Assembly (NCBI RefSeq): GCF_000213555.1
Contig: NZ_GL891981.1
Coordinates: 1 to 64,000, forward strand
Length of the DNA: 64,000 nucleotides
Source: Dysgonomonas gadei ATCC BAA-286
Lineage (GTDB): Bacteria > Bacteroidota > Bacteroidia > Bacteroidales > Dysgonomonadaceae
Direction of reading: 5' to 3'
Positions within the stretch are counted from its first letter, which is position 1; every line of letters starts with the position of its first letter. The position numbers and the translations under genes were made by a program. Below are positions 54,492-64,000 of this stretch, in pieces. The notes under the pieces were generated by a model, which made no database searches, was not told the DNA's origin, and worked only from the letters and a program-made list of their open reading frames with translations.

Positions 54492-57400
54492 ATGAGAAAC
54501 TTTTTATTAACATGTATATTGGTACTCACGTTTTCGGTCAGTGCCTTGGCTCAGCAAACTATAGAAGTAACAGGTATCGTGACCGATACGAATAACGAAC
54601 CTATGATCGGAGTGAGTGTATCCATAAGTAATATGCCGGGATTGGGGACTATTACCGATATAGAGGGAAAATATAAGATTAATATGACTTCTTACCATAC
54701 ACTGGTTTTTACTTATGTCGGCTTTGATAAAGTGGAGGTATTAGTGAAAGAACAGCGTGTTGTCAATATAGTTATGAAGGAGTCGGACAGAAGTGTACTT
54801 AACGAAGTAGTTGTTACCGGAACAGGAGTCCAGAAGAAAATTGCTGTGACCGGGGCTATTACAACTGTCGATGTTGAGGAACTGAAATCAAATCCGACCT
54901 CATCTATAGCAGATGGTCTGGCAGGCGTTGTACCGGGTATTATGGCAATGCAGACATCCGGTAAGCCAGGTAGTACTTCCGAGTTTTGGATACGCAGTAT
55001 TTCTACGTTTGGCGGGAGTAATGCGGCATTGGTACTGATCGACGGTTTCGAACGTGATTTAAATGAAGTCAGTGTTGAAGATGTAGAGTCCTTTACCGTA
55101 TTGAAAGACGCTTCTGCTACAGCTATTTATGGTAGTAAAGGAGCTAATGGTGTTATTTTGGTCAATACTAAACGGGGGAAAGAAGGGAAAATTAATATTA
55201 GTGCAAAGCTGGAAGGATTCTATAGTATGCTTACTAAGGTGCCGGATTTTGCAGACGGATATACATATGCATCCCTGGCTAATGAAGCCAAGACTACACG
55301 TAATCAGGATGTCCTCTATCAACCTGAAGAGTTGGAAATATTTCGTTTAGGACTGGATCCGGATTTGTATCCGGATGTGGATTGGATGGATGTTCTCTTG
55401 CGGGATGGATCTTGGAGTTCTCGTGCTACGCTGAATATGAGTGGAGGAGGAAGGACAGCGCGTTATTTTGTATCGGGAAGCTATCAGGATCAGCAAGGTA
55501 TGTACAAGGTGGATAAGTCATTGAAAGATTATAATACGAATGCCAATTTCCGAAAATATACTTACCGTATGAATGTCGATATTGATATTACAAAAACTAC
55601 CTTGTTGAAAGTAGGTGTTTCAGGTTCGTTGCGCAAGCAAAATGATGCCGGAATAGGAAGTGATGCTATCTGGACAGCATTAATGGGATATAATCCGATC
55701 ATGGCTCCTATATTGTACTCTAATGGACTTGTACCTGCCTATGGTAATGATAACGGAGACCGTTTCAATCCATGGGTGCAAGCCACGATGACCGGATACA
55801 GGGAAAACTGGGATAATAATATTCAGACCAGCGTGGTTCTGGATCAGAAACTGGACTTTATTACGAAAGGCCTCTTCTTTACCGGACGATTTGGATATGA
55901 TACCGAAAATAGTAATTGGATCAGGCGATATAAATATCCTGCAATGCATAAAGCAGAAAAATCGCGGGATATAAACGGAGATCTTGTATTTAATGAGATT
56001 GTAAAGGAGTCTCCTATGACACAATCTTCTGGAGCCGGAGGAAAAAGGAATGAATTTTTTGAATGGGAACTTCGTTACGATCGCAGATTTAACAACCATA
56101 ATATTGGAGGAGTTTTAAAATACACCCAAGCATCTAAAACGCAAACAGTAGATATTGGAGACGATCTTAAACAAGGTATAGCCCGTCGTAATCAAGGTTT
56201 GGCCGGTCGTGTCCATTATAATTGGGCGAGTCGTTATTTTGTCGATTTCAACTTTGGATATACAGGATCTGAGAATTACCACAGAGATCACAGGTTTGGT
56301 TTCTTTCCTGCTGTTTCAGGAGCATGGAATATTGCTGGGGAGCCTTTCTTGAAAGATATCAGCTGGTTGGATATGTTCAAAGTACGTTATTCATGGGGAA
56401 AAACTGGTAGTGACAATTTAGGTAAAAAGGACAATAAAGATATTCGTTTCCCTTATCTCTACACGATTAATACAACGGCAAACAGTGCCTATAACTTTGG
56501 AGACTACGGCTATAGCAGGGAATATGCCGGTAAATATTATTCTGAGATAGCTTCTACGAATGTTTCTTGGGAGATTGCGACCAAGCAGGATCTCGGAATA
56601 GACCTTTCTTTTTTGGGAAACAGATTATCAGGAACAATCGATTATTTCTATGAACATCGTAAGGGCATCTATATGGAACGTGCGTATCTCCCATGGTCAG
56701 TAGGCGTAGAGAGTAATCCTTATGCAAATGTAGGTGAAGTGAAAGCCCGGGGATTTGATGGAAACTTCGTTTTCAAACAAAAAGCCGGAAATGTTGATTT
56801 TACTTTACGTGGCAATATGACCTACAGCAAAAATGAGATAATTGAAAGGGATGAGGAAAACTCTATTTATTGGTATAAGCTACAGAAAGGACATCGTGTG
56901 AATCAAGCCCGCGGGCTGGTTGCTTTGGGGTTGTTTAAAGATTATGAAGAGATACGGAACAGCCCGACACAAACTTTTGGCGATGTGATGCCCGGTGATA
57001 TAAAATACAAGGATATTAATGGTGATGGAAGAATTGATGACAATGACAGGGTTGCTATCGGTGCAACAACGAAACCGAACCTTACTTATGGGTTTGGTAT
57101 TTCTTCCAAGTGGAAAGGATTGGATGTGAGCATGCATTTCCAGGGAGTTGGGAAGTCGACTTTCCAAATCGGAGGCTCTTCCGTTCATATGTTTAGTTTA
57201 GGTGACGGGTGGGGTAATATATTGAGCGATTTGGCTAACTCGAATCGTTGGATACTAGGTGAGAATGAAGATCCGAATGCAGAATATCCACGTCTGACCT
57301 ATGGTGCTAATTCGAATAATTACCAAAGTTCTACATATTGGCTCAGAGACGGCTCTTATTTACGACTGAAAACGCTGGATATCGGTTATACATTTCCTAC

Positions 57401-57569
57401 GGCTTTAGTGAATAAAATGCATATGAGTAATGTCCGCATTTTCTTTATAGGTACCAACCTACTCACATTCTCCAAATTCAAGTTATGGGATCCGGAAATG
57501 GGAAGTTCTGATGGGAAAAAATACCCGCTTAGCAAAACCATTTCATTAGGAATATCAGTTAATCTATAA
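54492..57569 (+). CDS. SusC-like TonB-dependent transporter of the third locus
   Basis: The 1025-residue product has a signal peptide (CILVLTFSVSALAQQ), a carboxypeptidase-D-like domain (about 25-100, NEPMIGVSVSIS to NEVVVTGTG), a plug (GLAGVVPGIM, ALVLIDGFERDLNEVS, AIYGSKGANGVILVNTKRG) and a barrel ending LGISVNL. It works with the SusD encoded 7 bases downstream. The GH43 gene in the locus suggests an arabinose-containing glycan, but this is inference. Confidence 0.95.
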   Translation: MRNFLLTCILVLTFSVSALAQQTIEVTGIVTDTNNEPMIGVSVSISNMPGLGTITDIEGKYKINMTSYHTLVFTYVGFDKVEVLVKEQRVVNIVMKESDRSVLNEVVVTGTGVQKKIAVTGAITTVDVEELKSNPTSSIADGLAGVVPGIMAMQTSGKPGSTSEFWIRSISTFGGSNAALVLIDGFERDLNEVSVEDVESFTVLKDASATAIYGSKGANGVILVNTKRGKEGKINISAKLEGFYSMLTKVPDFADGYTYASLANEAKTTRNQDVLYQPEELEIFRLGLDPDLYPDVDWMDVLLRDGSWSSRATLNMSGGGRTARYFVSGSYQDQQGMYKVDKSLKDYNTNANFRKYTYRMNVDIDITKTTLLKVGVSGSLRKQNDAGIGSDAIWTALMGYNPIMAPILYSNGLVPAYGNDNGDRFNPWVQATMTGYRENWDNNIQTSVVLDQKLDFITKGLFFTGRFGYDTENSNWIRRYKYPAMHKAEKSRDINGDLVFNEIVKESPMTQSSGAGGKRNEFFEWELRYDRRFNNHNIGGVLKYTQASKTQTVDIGDDLKQGIARRNQGLAGRVHYNWASRYFVDFNFGYTGSENYHRDHRFGFFPAVSGAWNIAGEPFLKDISWLDMFKVRYSWGKTGSDNLGKKDNKDIRFPYLYTINTTANSAYNFGDYGYSREYAGKYYSEIASTNVSWEIATKQDLGIDLSFLGNRLSGTIDYFYEHRKGIYMERAYLPWSVGVESNPYANVGEVKARGFDGNFVFKQKAGNVDFTLRGNMTYSKNEIIERDEENSIYWYKLQKGHRVNQARGLVALGLFKDYEEIRNSPTQTFGDVMPGDIKYKDINGDGRIDDNDRVAIGATTKPNLTYGFGISSKWKGLDVSMHFQGVGKSTFQIGGSSVHMFSLGDGWGNILSDLANSNRWILGENEDPNAEYPRLTYGANSNNYQSSTYWLRDGSYLRLKTLDIGYTFPTALVNKMHMSNVRIFFIGTNLLTFSKFKLWDPEMGSSDGKKYPLSKTISLGISVNL

Positions 57570-57576
57570 ACATTAA

Positions 57577-59667
57577 ATGCATATGAAGAAAATAATAATA
57601 ATTTTATCTATAGTAACGGGATTGGGCTTGGCTCTTGGCGGATGCTCGGATTATCTGGACTCGGATTATCTGTTTGATGAACGTATGTCTATAGAGGATG
57701 TCTTCCAGAACAGAGACTATACGAATGAATGGCTGGCTCAGGCTTATTCCTATTTAGGAAATGGTTATTTACAAGATGTATCCAGTAAAAAAAATATCCC
57801 TTTCAATTTTGCTGACGATATGTATTACGGAGATGAATCGGATGGATACATGAGATGGAAAAGTGGTCGTTACTCTGAAAGCGGCGATCATAATGAAACC
57901 CAATATATCTGGCAGAATGCTTACAGGGGAATCCGTCAGGCTTCTATCTTTGTGAATAACATAGATAAAAACAAACAATTTAGCGCGTCGGAGATTGTTG
58001 ACTTAAAAGGTCAGGCCTATTTCTTAAGAGCTTATTTCTATTGGTTCATGCTACGCTTATATGGTCCTGTGCCTATTATACCGGATGAAACAGTAGATTA
58101 TATGAAAGAATACGATGAAGTGGCCCAAGCTAGAAATACGTATGACGAATGTGTGGATTATATCATCGGGGATTTGGTGAAAGCAGCTGAACTGCTTCCA
58201 ACTACCTCCCGTGCAGTACAAGAGCTAGCTCGTCCTACCCGTGGTTCAGCTTTGGGGCTCCGTGCAAAGGTACTGTTATTTGCTGCCAGTCCGTTATATA
58301 ATGGGAAAGCTCCGGCTGATGTTGCTGCAGCTCTGATAGACAAAGAAAGTAAGCGCCTGCTTCCGGAGACTTATGATGAGTCTAAATGGGCTAAAGCCGC
58401 CGCTGCAGCCAAGGATGTGATGGATATGAACCATTATAGCTTGTATTTCGCATATTCTAAGAGTAGTGGCGATATTGCTTATCCGGCCACTATTACCCCC
58501 TACAATGATGGTAATTTTGTAAATCAGGATTGGCCGAATGGCTATAAAAACATAGACCCGTTCGAATCGTATCGTGCCTTGTTTAATGGAGATGTTCTTG
58601 CTCATGAGAATCCTGAACTTATTTTTACCCGTGGTCAGAATGGCTCTGGAGAAGATGTGTCAACTCTTGTCCTTCACCAGTTACCTCGTCTCTATGGGAA
58701 AGGATATAGCTCTCATGGTATGACTCAGAAACAATGCGATGCCTATTATATGGCAGATGGCACAGACTGCCCGGGTATGAACTCTATGTATGGGGCAGTG
58801 CCGGGATATACCGGCCGCTACGATAGTCGTCCCCGTGAAGCAGGTTTGGTTACTTCAGGAGAATTATTCAATTATCCGGAATTAGGTCCTTTGGGTGTAG
58901 GGGTATCAAAACAATATGTGAATCGTGAACCGCGTTTCTACGCATCTGTAGCATACAACGGATGTACCTGGAATTTGCTGAATGCCGAAAAGGATAAAGA
59001 TGAAGAGAGTAACAAGCAGGTATTTTATTACCGCGGAAGTGGGAATGGGTACACGAATGCTACTTACTGGTTGCGTACTGGCATAGGTATCAAAAAATAT
59101 GTAAGTCCGTATGATATAAGCAACACAACTTCTACAGCTTATGATAAATCCCGGTTTACAAAAAAGGTAGACCCGGCCATTCGTTATGCTGAGATACTGT
59201 TAATTTATGCAGAAGCGTTGAATGAGTTGAGTGGACAATATAATATACCATCATGGGATGGAACTAAAACGCATCTTATAAGCCGTACTACCAGTGAATT
59301 AAAGAAAGGTATACAGCCAATTCGTATTCGTGCCGGAGTTCCTGATTATGCAGAAGATGTTTATGGCAATCAGGATAAATTTCGTGAGAAGCTGAAACGT
59401 GAACGGCAGATTGAATTGTTTGCAGAAGGACACCGTTATTTTGATCTTCGCCGCTGGATGGATGCTCCGGTAGAAGAAGCAGCTCAGATTTACGGATGTA
59501 ATGCATATGCAACTAAGGATATGCCTGAGGCTTTCCATACACCTGTCGTAGTGCCTTCGCTGCCTACTATATTTGCGCGTAAGATGTGGTTTTTACCTAT
59601 TCATCATACCGAGTTGAGACGCAACTCGAAACTGATTCAAAATCCGGGCTGGACTAATCCTGAATAA
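57577..59667 (+). CDS. SusD-like lipoprotein of the third locus
   Basis: The 696-residue product has a lipobox (GLGLALGGCSDYLDS) and SusD features: LKGQAYFLRAYFYWFMLRLYGPVPII in the TPR core, RGSALGLRAKVLLFAASPLYNG, and IRYAEILLIYAEALNEL and ERQIELFAEGHRYFDLRRW near the C-terminus. It is longer than a usual SusD (about 550), with extra loops in the middle (about 270-480). An ATG at 57583 is another possible start. Confidence 0.93.
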   Translation: MHMKKIIIILSIVTGLGLALGGCSDYLDSDYLFDERMSIEDVFQNRDYTNEWLAQAYSYLGNGYLQDVSSKKNIPFNFADDMYYGDESDGYMRWKSGRYSESGDHNETQYIWQNAYRGIRQASIFVNNIDKNKQFSASEIVDLKGQAYFLRAYFYWFMLRLYGPVPIIPDETVDYMKEYDEVAQARNTYDECVDYIIGDLVKAAELLPTTSRAVQELARPTRGSALGLRAKVLLFAASPLYNGKAPADVAAALIDKESKRLLPETYDESKWAKAAAAAKDVMDMNHYSLYFAYSKSSGDIAYPATITPYNDGNFVNQDWPNGYKNIDPFESYRALFNGDVLAHENPELIFTRGQNGSGEDVSTLVLHQLPRLYGKGYSSHGMTQKQCDAYYMADGTDCPGMNSMYGAVPGYTGRYDSRPREAGLVTSGELFNYPELGPLGVGVSKQYVNREPRFYASVAYNGCTWNLLNAEKDKDEESNKQVFYYRGSGNGYTNATYWLRTGIGIKKYVSPYDISNTTSTAYDKSRFTKKVDPAIRYAEILLIYAEALNELSGQYNIPSWDGTKTHLISRTTSELKKGIQPIRIRAGVPDYAEDVYGNQDKFREKLKRERQIELFAEGHRYFDLRRWMDAPVEEAAQIYGCNAYATKDMPEAFHTPVVVPSLPTIFARKMWFLPIHHTELRRNSKLIQNPGWTNPE

Positions 59668-59686
59668 CTCTTATAATTCGAAGAAA

Positions 59687-60682
59687 ATGAAATATATATA
59701 TTATCTGTTTTTAGCCATGTTCACAATAATGTGTTGTGTATCATGCAACGATGAATGGAAAGATGAGCAATATATACAGACAGCCTCTTTCAAAGCCATT
59801 CCTAACAGTCTGGGGGTAACTCCTGTGTATGTACGCTATAAGTCTGAGGGGAAAGTGGTTTATAATCTTCCCGTCATTATCAGTGGTTCGACAATGAACT
59901 CTCAAAACCGGACTATACATATCGGTCTGGATCCTGATACGCTGGCTGTATTGAACCAAGAAGCATATGGCCATCGTAATGAACTATATTTTAAACAATT
60001 GGGGACAACCTATTATGGCATGTCGGAAACGATAGACGTTCCTGCGGATAAATATACTACCACGGTTCCCATTGAGTTTACATTAGGGAATTTGGACCAG
60101 ACTGATAAATGGGTATTACCTTTGAGGATATTGAGTGATCCTTCATACAATTATCAGGCTAACCCTCATAAGTACTATCAGAGGGCTATGTTACATATTA
60201 ATCCGTTCAATGATTATTCGGGTACATACAGCGGGACCTTATACAAAATATATCTGGCTCCCGATATGGAGACAGCATTGAATATGTCGTCGGTAAGGAC
60301 TTATGTAGTGGACGAAAATACTATCTTTCTTTATGCCGGAATCAGGGATATAGACTACTTGGATAGGAAACTATATAAGATATTTATCAGGTTTACAGAT
60401 GAGATGATCGATATCCAGAAAAAGAAGCTGGAGATTTATACGGATAATCCGGAAATAAACTTAAATGTACAAGGACAACCATATTATACTGTAGAAGAAG
60501 AAATGGATGCTACAAAGGTATATATGAAGCATATATATATTACTTTGGGATTGAGTTATACATTTGAAGACTATACGACAATCTCCGGTACTCCGCTTAA
60601 ATATACAGTAACAGGGATATTGTCCATGCAACGTGACCTGAATACATTGATTCCGGACGAAGACCAACAAATCCAATGGTAG
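59687..60682 (+). CDS. DUF1735/BT3987-like lipoprotein
   Basis: The 331-residue product has a lipobox (FTIMCCVSCNDEW) and a DUF1735-type beta domain (about 30-165: VTPVYVRYKSEGKVVYNLPVIISGS, VEFT-like IPIEFT-like VPIEFTLGNLDQTDKWVLPL). A C-terminal domain follows (about 175-330: NDYSGTYSGTLYKIYL, YTVTGILSMQRD). Proteins of this type commonly follow susD and are thought to bind glycan on the surface. A terminator-like hairpin follows. Confidence 0.82.
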   Translation: MKYIYYLFLAMFTIMCCVSCNDEWKDEQYIQTASFKAIPNSLGVTPVYVRYKSEGKVVYNLPVIISGSTMNSQNRTIHIGLDPDTLAVLNQEAYGHRNELYFKQLGTTYYGMSETIDVPADKYTTTVPIEFTLGNLDQTDKWVLPLRILSDPSYNYQANPHKYYQRAMLHINPFNDYSGTYSGTLYKIYLAPDMETALNMSSVRTYVVDENTIFLYAGIRDIDYLDRKLYKIFIRFTDEMIDIQKKKLEIYTDNPEINLNVQGQPYYTVEEEMDATKVYMKHIYITLGLSYTFEDYTTISGTPLKYTVTGILSMQRDLNTLIPDEDQQIQW

Positions 60683-60701
60683 AAGGACAGTACATATAGT
60701 A

Positions 60702-60739
60702 ATATGGGGTTACTTATAAAACAATTGGTAACCCCATAT
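60702..60739 (+). terminator. Terminator after the DUF1735-like gene
   Basis: ATATGGGGTTAC (60702-60713) and GTAACCCCATAT (60728-60739) form a perfect 12-bp stem with a 14-base loop. The following tract is only moderately T-rich, so read-through into the GH43 gene is possible. Confidence 0.65.
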
Positions 60740-60908
60740 AATGTTCTTATCTGTTTATTTTATAAAGTGATACCTATGAAGGCACGAATGTTCAAACTAA
60801 TACCGGTATTACTTCTACTACGATCTCAATCTAAGAACCGATAACTTGTATCTTTAGACCCACTTCCAGAAGTTTAATTCTTATAAAAATAAGTTTAAAA
60901 ATAATCCT

Positions 60909-60924
60909 GCAAATTAGGATTTGC
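60909..60924 (+). promoter_or_regulatory. Short palindrome upstream of the GH43 gene
   Basis: GCAAAT and ATTTGC flank TAGG, 41 bases before the ATG at 60965. An overlapping AATCCT/AGGATT pair adds symmetry. The gap of 282 bases carries no gene. Confidence 0.3.
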
Positions 60925-60964
60925 TCAGTTCGATTTAAATAAACTGCCTATAATTGAAAAATCT

Positions 60965-62608
60965 ATGAAAAGAATATTTATATATCAGCTGTTTCTGATT
61001 GTTTTCACATCACATATATATTCGTGTAAAGATTCGGAGAATAAAATTACTGAAGGAGAAATTACTAACTTCTCTGTATGGGACCAAAAATCGGTTAATC
61101 ATATACTTCATGTCGATAATGTGAATAATGTCATCAGTAATAGAGAAGAGCTCCCCACATATGTCAATCTTAAAGAACTACTAGTAGAATTCAAAGTTAA
61201 TAACGCAGATGTGATACTCAAGCTTAACGGTAAGGTTCAGCAAAGCGGAGGTAATAAAAATGACTTTTCGAAGGAATGTGTCTATGATCTTTATGTAGGC
61301 GATATTAAGCAAAAGTCATATACGGTCAAAATAACCAAACCTAAATCATCGAATAGTTTTCAGACATTTACCTTTCCTGAGAAACAAATGGAGCAGTATC
61401 AACCGGCAATAAATACTGAAACCGGGGAAATCTCGAATGAAAATGAAATTCCGTCAAATATAGATATTACCTCTTTACAGCCCGAATTTACTACATCTGA
61501 AAAAAGTTCGGTCGTTAAGGTAAATGGAGTAGTGCAAAAAAGCGGAAACGCCAGGCATGATTTCACTAAGCCAATCACATATAGTATAGAAGGAGAGGAT
61601 GGCACATCGAGACAATACACTGTGACGTTAAAACAAGGAGATCAGGCTATTTTGACAAATCCTATTATTGTAGGCAGTTATGCTGATCCTACAGTTATCC
61701 GTGTGGGAAAAGAGTTTTACCTATATGTGACATCAGGAAGAGTGAGGGGCTATAAATCTACCGATCTGATAAACTGGCCCCGCATCGGAGGCAGTAAAAG
61801 TGAGGTATTTGATAAAAGGCCCGATTTCACGGATGATGATGTGAACGATACAGGAATGTGGGCTCCGGATATTAATTATTATGATGGAAAATATGTGATG
61901 TATTATGCTATATCTAAGTGGAGCGGAGGTGCTACATGTGGTATCGGCGTGGGAGTCTCAGATAAACCTGAAGGACCTTTTGTTCCGCCTGCAGGCAATT
62001 CCAATGGAAAATTGTTTGTCAGTACTGAAATAGGGGTTCATAATTCAATCGATCCTTGTTTCGTCGAAGAAGATGGCAAGCGCTATTTATTCTGGGGCAG
62101 CTTCTATGGAATATACATGACAGAATTAACGGCAGATGGCATGGCAGTGAAAGATTTAACAAAGAAGACACTGATTGCGGGTAAATCATTTGAAGCTCCT
62201 TATATTCATAAAAGAGGGAAATACTACTATTTGTTTGTATCTACCGGGGCATGTTGTGAAGGTATGACCAGTTCATATAAAGTAATGGTCGGAAGATCCG
62301 AAAGTCTGTCAGGTCCATATCTGAATAAGGCGGGAACAGACATGAAAACATTCGACGCGTGGAATCCTTCTAACTACCAACCTATTGTAGTGAGGGGAGA
62401 TGCTACATTTGGCGGACCCGGACATAATTCAAGGATTATAACTGATGATAATGGAGTAGATTGGATGCTCTATCATGCTTATATCGACAATGGTAGTAGC
62501 CAGCGCAATTTAATGTTGGATAGAGTAAAATGGGACGATGCAGGATGGCCTATAATAGGTAATGGCACCCCTTCGTATTCAATGAACATAGTTCCGGTTT
62601 TCAAATAG
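60965..62608 (+). CDS. GH43 arabinanase/arabinofuranosidase-type enzyme with two N-terminal beta domains
   Basis: The 547-residue product has a signal peptide with a Cys (FTSHIYSCKDS) and two tandem beta-sandwich domains of about 80 residues sharing the pattern VxKVNGxVQxSGN..DF (about 78-130 and 165-215), like DUF5018/cadherin-like modules. A five-bladed GH43 domain follows with catalytic base YADPT (near residue 240), IDP in HNSIDPCFVEEDGKRYLFWGS and acid FEAPYI. GPGHNS supplies the calcium-binding His. The subfamily resembles endo-arabinanases, but substrate cannot be set without comparison. It is separated from the DUF1735-like gene by a terminator-like hairpin and 280 bases. Confidence 0.85.
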   Translation: MKRIFIYQLFLIVFTSHIYSCKDSENKITEGEITNFSVWDQKSVNHILHVDNVNNVISNREELPTYVNLKELLVEFKVNNADVILKLNGKVQQSGGNKNDFSKECVYDLYVGDIKQKSYTVKITKPKSSNSFQTFTFPEKQMEQYQPAINTETGEISNENEIPSNIDITSLQPEFTTSEKSSVVKVNGVVQKSGNARHDFTKPITYSIEGEDGTSRQYTVTLKQGDQAILTNPIIVGSYADPTVIRVGKEFYLYVTSGRVRGYKSTDLINWPRIGGSKSEVFDKRPDFTDDDVNDTGMWAPDINYYDGKYVMYYAISKWSGGATCGIGVGVSDKPEGPFVPPAGNSNGKLFVSTEIGVHNSIDPCFVEEDGKRYLFWGSFYGIYMTELTADGMAVKDLTKKTLIAGKSFEAPYIHKRGKYYYLFVSTGACCEGMTSSYKVMVGRSESLSGPYLNKAGTDMKTFDAWNPSNYQPIVVRGDATFGGPGHNSRIITDDNGVDWMLYHAYIDNGSSQRNLMLDRVKWDDAGWPIIGNGTPSYSMNIVPVFK

Positions 62609-62793
62609 ATACTAAAGAATGATAGATATCAGAAGTATTCTGTCTTAATATCAGGATTATTGGAATGTGGAATTGTTTTCTTCTGTTTTTAGCATTGGTT
62701 AACATTGTAACGTTAAAATCTGACACTTCTGACATATTTTTCATTATTTTCATTCTGTCTGTTTTGTGTTAATTAACTTTATATAGTTAAAAA

Positions 62794-62904
62794 GTAACAA
62801 AGGTAACAGCTTTTAGCTATTAGCTGATGGCTTTTAGCCGTTAGCAACTCGTATCTTATATCTTGTTTACTTGCAGCTTTTTTCAAAAGGTAACAAACGT
62901 AACA
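62794..62904. repeat. GTAAC repeats, second cluster
   Basis: GTAACAAAGGTAACA (62794-62808) and GGTAACAAACGTAACA (62889-62904) match the cluster at 32646-32947. Between them TTTTAGCTATTAGC and GCTTTTAGCCGTTAGC words resemble the first cluster too. Confidence 0.65.
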
Positions 62905-62946
62905 CTTTTTATTCATTTGTTAATATACTAATTCGATAATTCGCAA

Positions 62947-63012
62947 ATCTGCTGATCAATACATCAAAGAGCTATTGGTTAGAATTATATAGATAAACTT
63001 TTTCCAGAAATA
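62947..63012. repeat. Dispersed repeat block, copy 2
   Basis: The segment resembles 33006-33090: CATCAAAGAGCTAT followed by ATATAGATAAACTTTTTCCAG. In both places the GTAAC cluster precedes it. Apart from this, 62609-63498 holds no gene that I can support. Confidence 0.55.
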
Positions 63013-63359
63013 TTAAATTGTGATTTGTTCTATAAATTTAATAAAGAAATATCATGGTTATTCTCCGGATAGATATCTTTGTCCTGACAAATTTCCAGTA
63101 ATACAGGCAGACCGAAAAATGAAACTAGAAATAAGCTTTTTATCACTTTATAAGCGGTTTCTCAAGACTTGTCCCCGGAGAGATATAAAAGAAGATAATC
63201 TCTCATTGTATAAAGCATCTGGTGAAAATATAAAAGGTTGATCTAAGGTAATATCAAATTTAACCTGTTTATTGATGTATCAATCCCTCAATTTTGAAGA
63301 GTTGATAGACTGGCGTTGGTATGGGATGAAACTTTCATTATAAGGGATGATATTTTCAT

Positions 63360-63387
63360 TTTGGGATAATATATAACGATACATTTG
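63360..63387 (+). promoter_or_regulatory. Possible promoter of the third HTCS gene
   Basis: TTTG (63360-63363) and TACATTTG (63380-63387) fit the boxes, but the spacer is 16 rather than 19 bases. The HTCS start is about 290 bases downstream. Confidence 0.3.
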
Positions 63388-63498
63388 TATATAGTCATTT
63401 ATGTGAATGTCGTTAACCAAATGAAAATAATAATGTGGAAATACATAATTTATTTATCACACATGTCTTATTTTTTATACCATAATACTGTAGGCTGA

Positions 63499-63561
63499 AT
63501 GAAAGGCAAAGAGAGAAAGAAATCAAAAAAGAAAAAGACAACGGCCCAATCACTCTTTTAG
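63499..63561 (+). CDS. Possible 20-residue Lys-rich small protein
   Basis: The frame encodes MKGKERKKSKKKKTTAQSLF and ends TAG. It sits alone upstream of the HTCS gene. The extreme Lys content and clean start and stop make it a candidate small protein, but it could be chance in an A-rich stretch. Confidence 0.3.
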   Translation: MKGKERKKSKKKKTTAQSLF

Positions 63562-63680
63562 AACAATCTGTATTTGAAACGCAGAAATATCCGGACCACC
63601 TAATTGGAAAAATTTCTCACGATCTGCCTCAGTCTGGATGAAATTAATGTAAATAGCTAATATATAATCTATACCGGATT

Positions 63681-64000
63681 ATGAGATTGAATACTCTGAA
63701 GTTTTTTCTCTGCTTGTCACTGTGCTTTGTTATTACGGGTCTTTCTTCTCAATCGACGCAATATTATTTTAGTCATTACGGAATACGGGAAGGGCTTTCG
63801 CAAAATACGGTGAATGCTATACTGCAAGACCGGACAGGTTTTCTATGGGTAGGAACTAAAGATGGATTAAACCGGTTTGATGGCTTTTCTTTTCGCACAT
63901 TTAAACGCGATATTCTCGACAAAAACAGTATTGGTAATAATTATATAAAGGTTCTGCATGAAGATAACAGGGGCAAAATATGGGTGGGAACCGATGCCGG
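63681..64000 (+). CDS. HTCS regulator, N-terminal part only (continues beyond window)
   Basis: The 106 visible residues begin with a signal peptide (KFFLCLSLCFVITGLSSQ) and run into two-component propeller repeats: GIREGLSQNTVNAILQDRTG, FLWVGTKDGLNRFDG and KIWVGTDAG. This is the start of the sensor of an HTCS. It is on the same strand as, and downstream of, the GH43 locus, so it may control that locus or the next one to the right. Confidence 0.88.
   Translation, partial: MRLNTLKFFLCLSLCFVITGLSSQSTQYYFSHYGIREGLSQNTVNAILQDRTGFLWVGTKDGLNRFDGFSFRTFKRDILDKNSIGNNYIKVLHEDNRGKIWVGTDA

Noticed and set aside
63020..63241. A 73-codon plus-strand frame between GH43 and the last HTCS
   Set aside because: It begins directly after a dispersed repeat, has no recognisable domain and no promoter. 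I could not tell it from chance.
1..64000. CRISPR arrays, rRNA genes and complete tRNA genes
   Set aside because: I looked for regularly spaced direct repeats and for conserved RNA motifs; only a partial tRNA-Phe at 9112-9159 is visible.

Overview
The window looks like chromosomal DNA of a Bacteroidales bacterium (Bacteroides, Parabacteroides or Dysgonomonas type; I cannot fix the genus). The reasons are three SusC/SusD pairs, two complete and one partial hybrid two-component system (HTCS) regulators, lipoproteins with short Cys-anchored signal peptides, promoters of the TTTG-N19-TAnnTTTG type, few Shine-Dalgarno sites and AT-rich intergenic DNA.

Bases 1-9159 are the right-hand part of an integrated phage-like element. 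Its genes run leftward: two small unknown genes, an S49-type prohead protease, a probable major capsid protein, two further virion-type genes, a ParB-like/DNA methyltransferase fusion, a small gene, and a broken DUF4393 (Abi-alpha-type) gene beside a hairpin-rich left end. A 160-codon reading frame at 3006-3488 has no start codon and is probably reached by -1 frameshifting on an A9 run. The element ends at a 3' fragment of a tRNA-Phe gene (9112-9159), the expected scar of integration into a tRNA, and the original tRNA terminator follows. A PIF1/RecD-like helicase with TPR repeats comes next.

11765-26859 is a fructan (levan/inulin) utilisation locus, ordered like the B. thetaiotaomicron BT1754-BT1763 region: SusC, SusD, a DUF4960 surface binding protein, endo-acting-type GH32, exo-acting-type GH32, MFS sugar permease, PfkB fructokinase, and an HTCS whose sensor is a periplasmic sugar-binding domain.

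27351-32615 is a compact five-gene operon: RtcB RNA ligase, PrfH release-factor homologue, a small HELGH metalloprotease-like protein, a soluble AAA+ ATPase fused to an FtsH-type M41 protease domain, and KptA/Tpt1 RNA 2'-phosphotransferase. It has a consensus promoter and a long, structured leader containing an 18-codon ORF. This combination of RNA repair, ribosome rescue and proteolysis is my best candidate for an undescribed system.

33106-52577 is a second locus: a divergent HTCS, SusC, SusD, a SusE-like protein, two GH76, GH125, GH78 and GH92. The set points to alpha-mannan, probably a rhamnose-decorated fungal mannan. Hairpins sit at three of its gene junctions, and direct repeats that could be the HTCS operator lie upstream of susC. 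53102-62608 is a third, smaller locus (IPT/NHL protein, SusC, SusD, DUF1735-like protein, GH43) probably aimed at an arabinose-containing glycan. A third HTCS begins at 63681 and runs off the window. Two intergenic regions (about 32640-33090 and 62790-63012) share GTAAC repeats and a second conserved block, so they look like copies of one dispersed repeat family.
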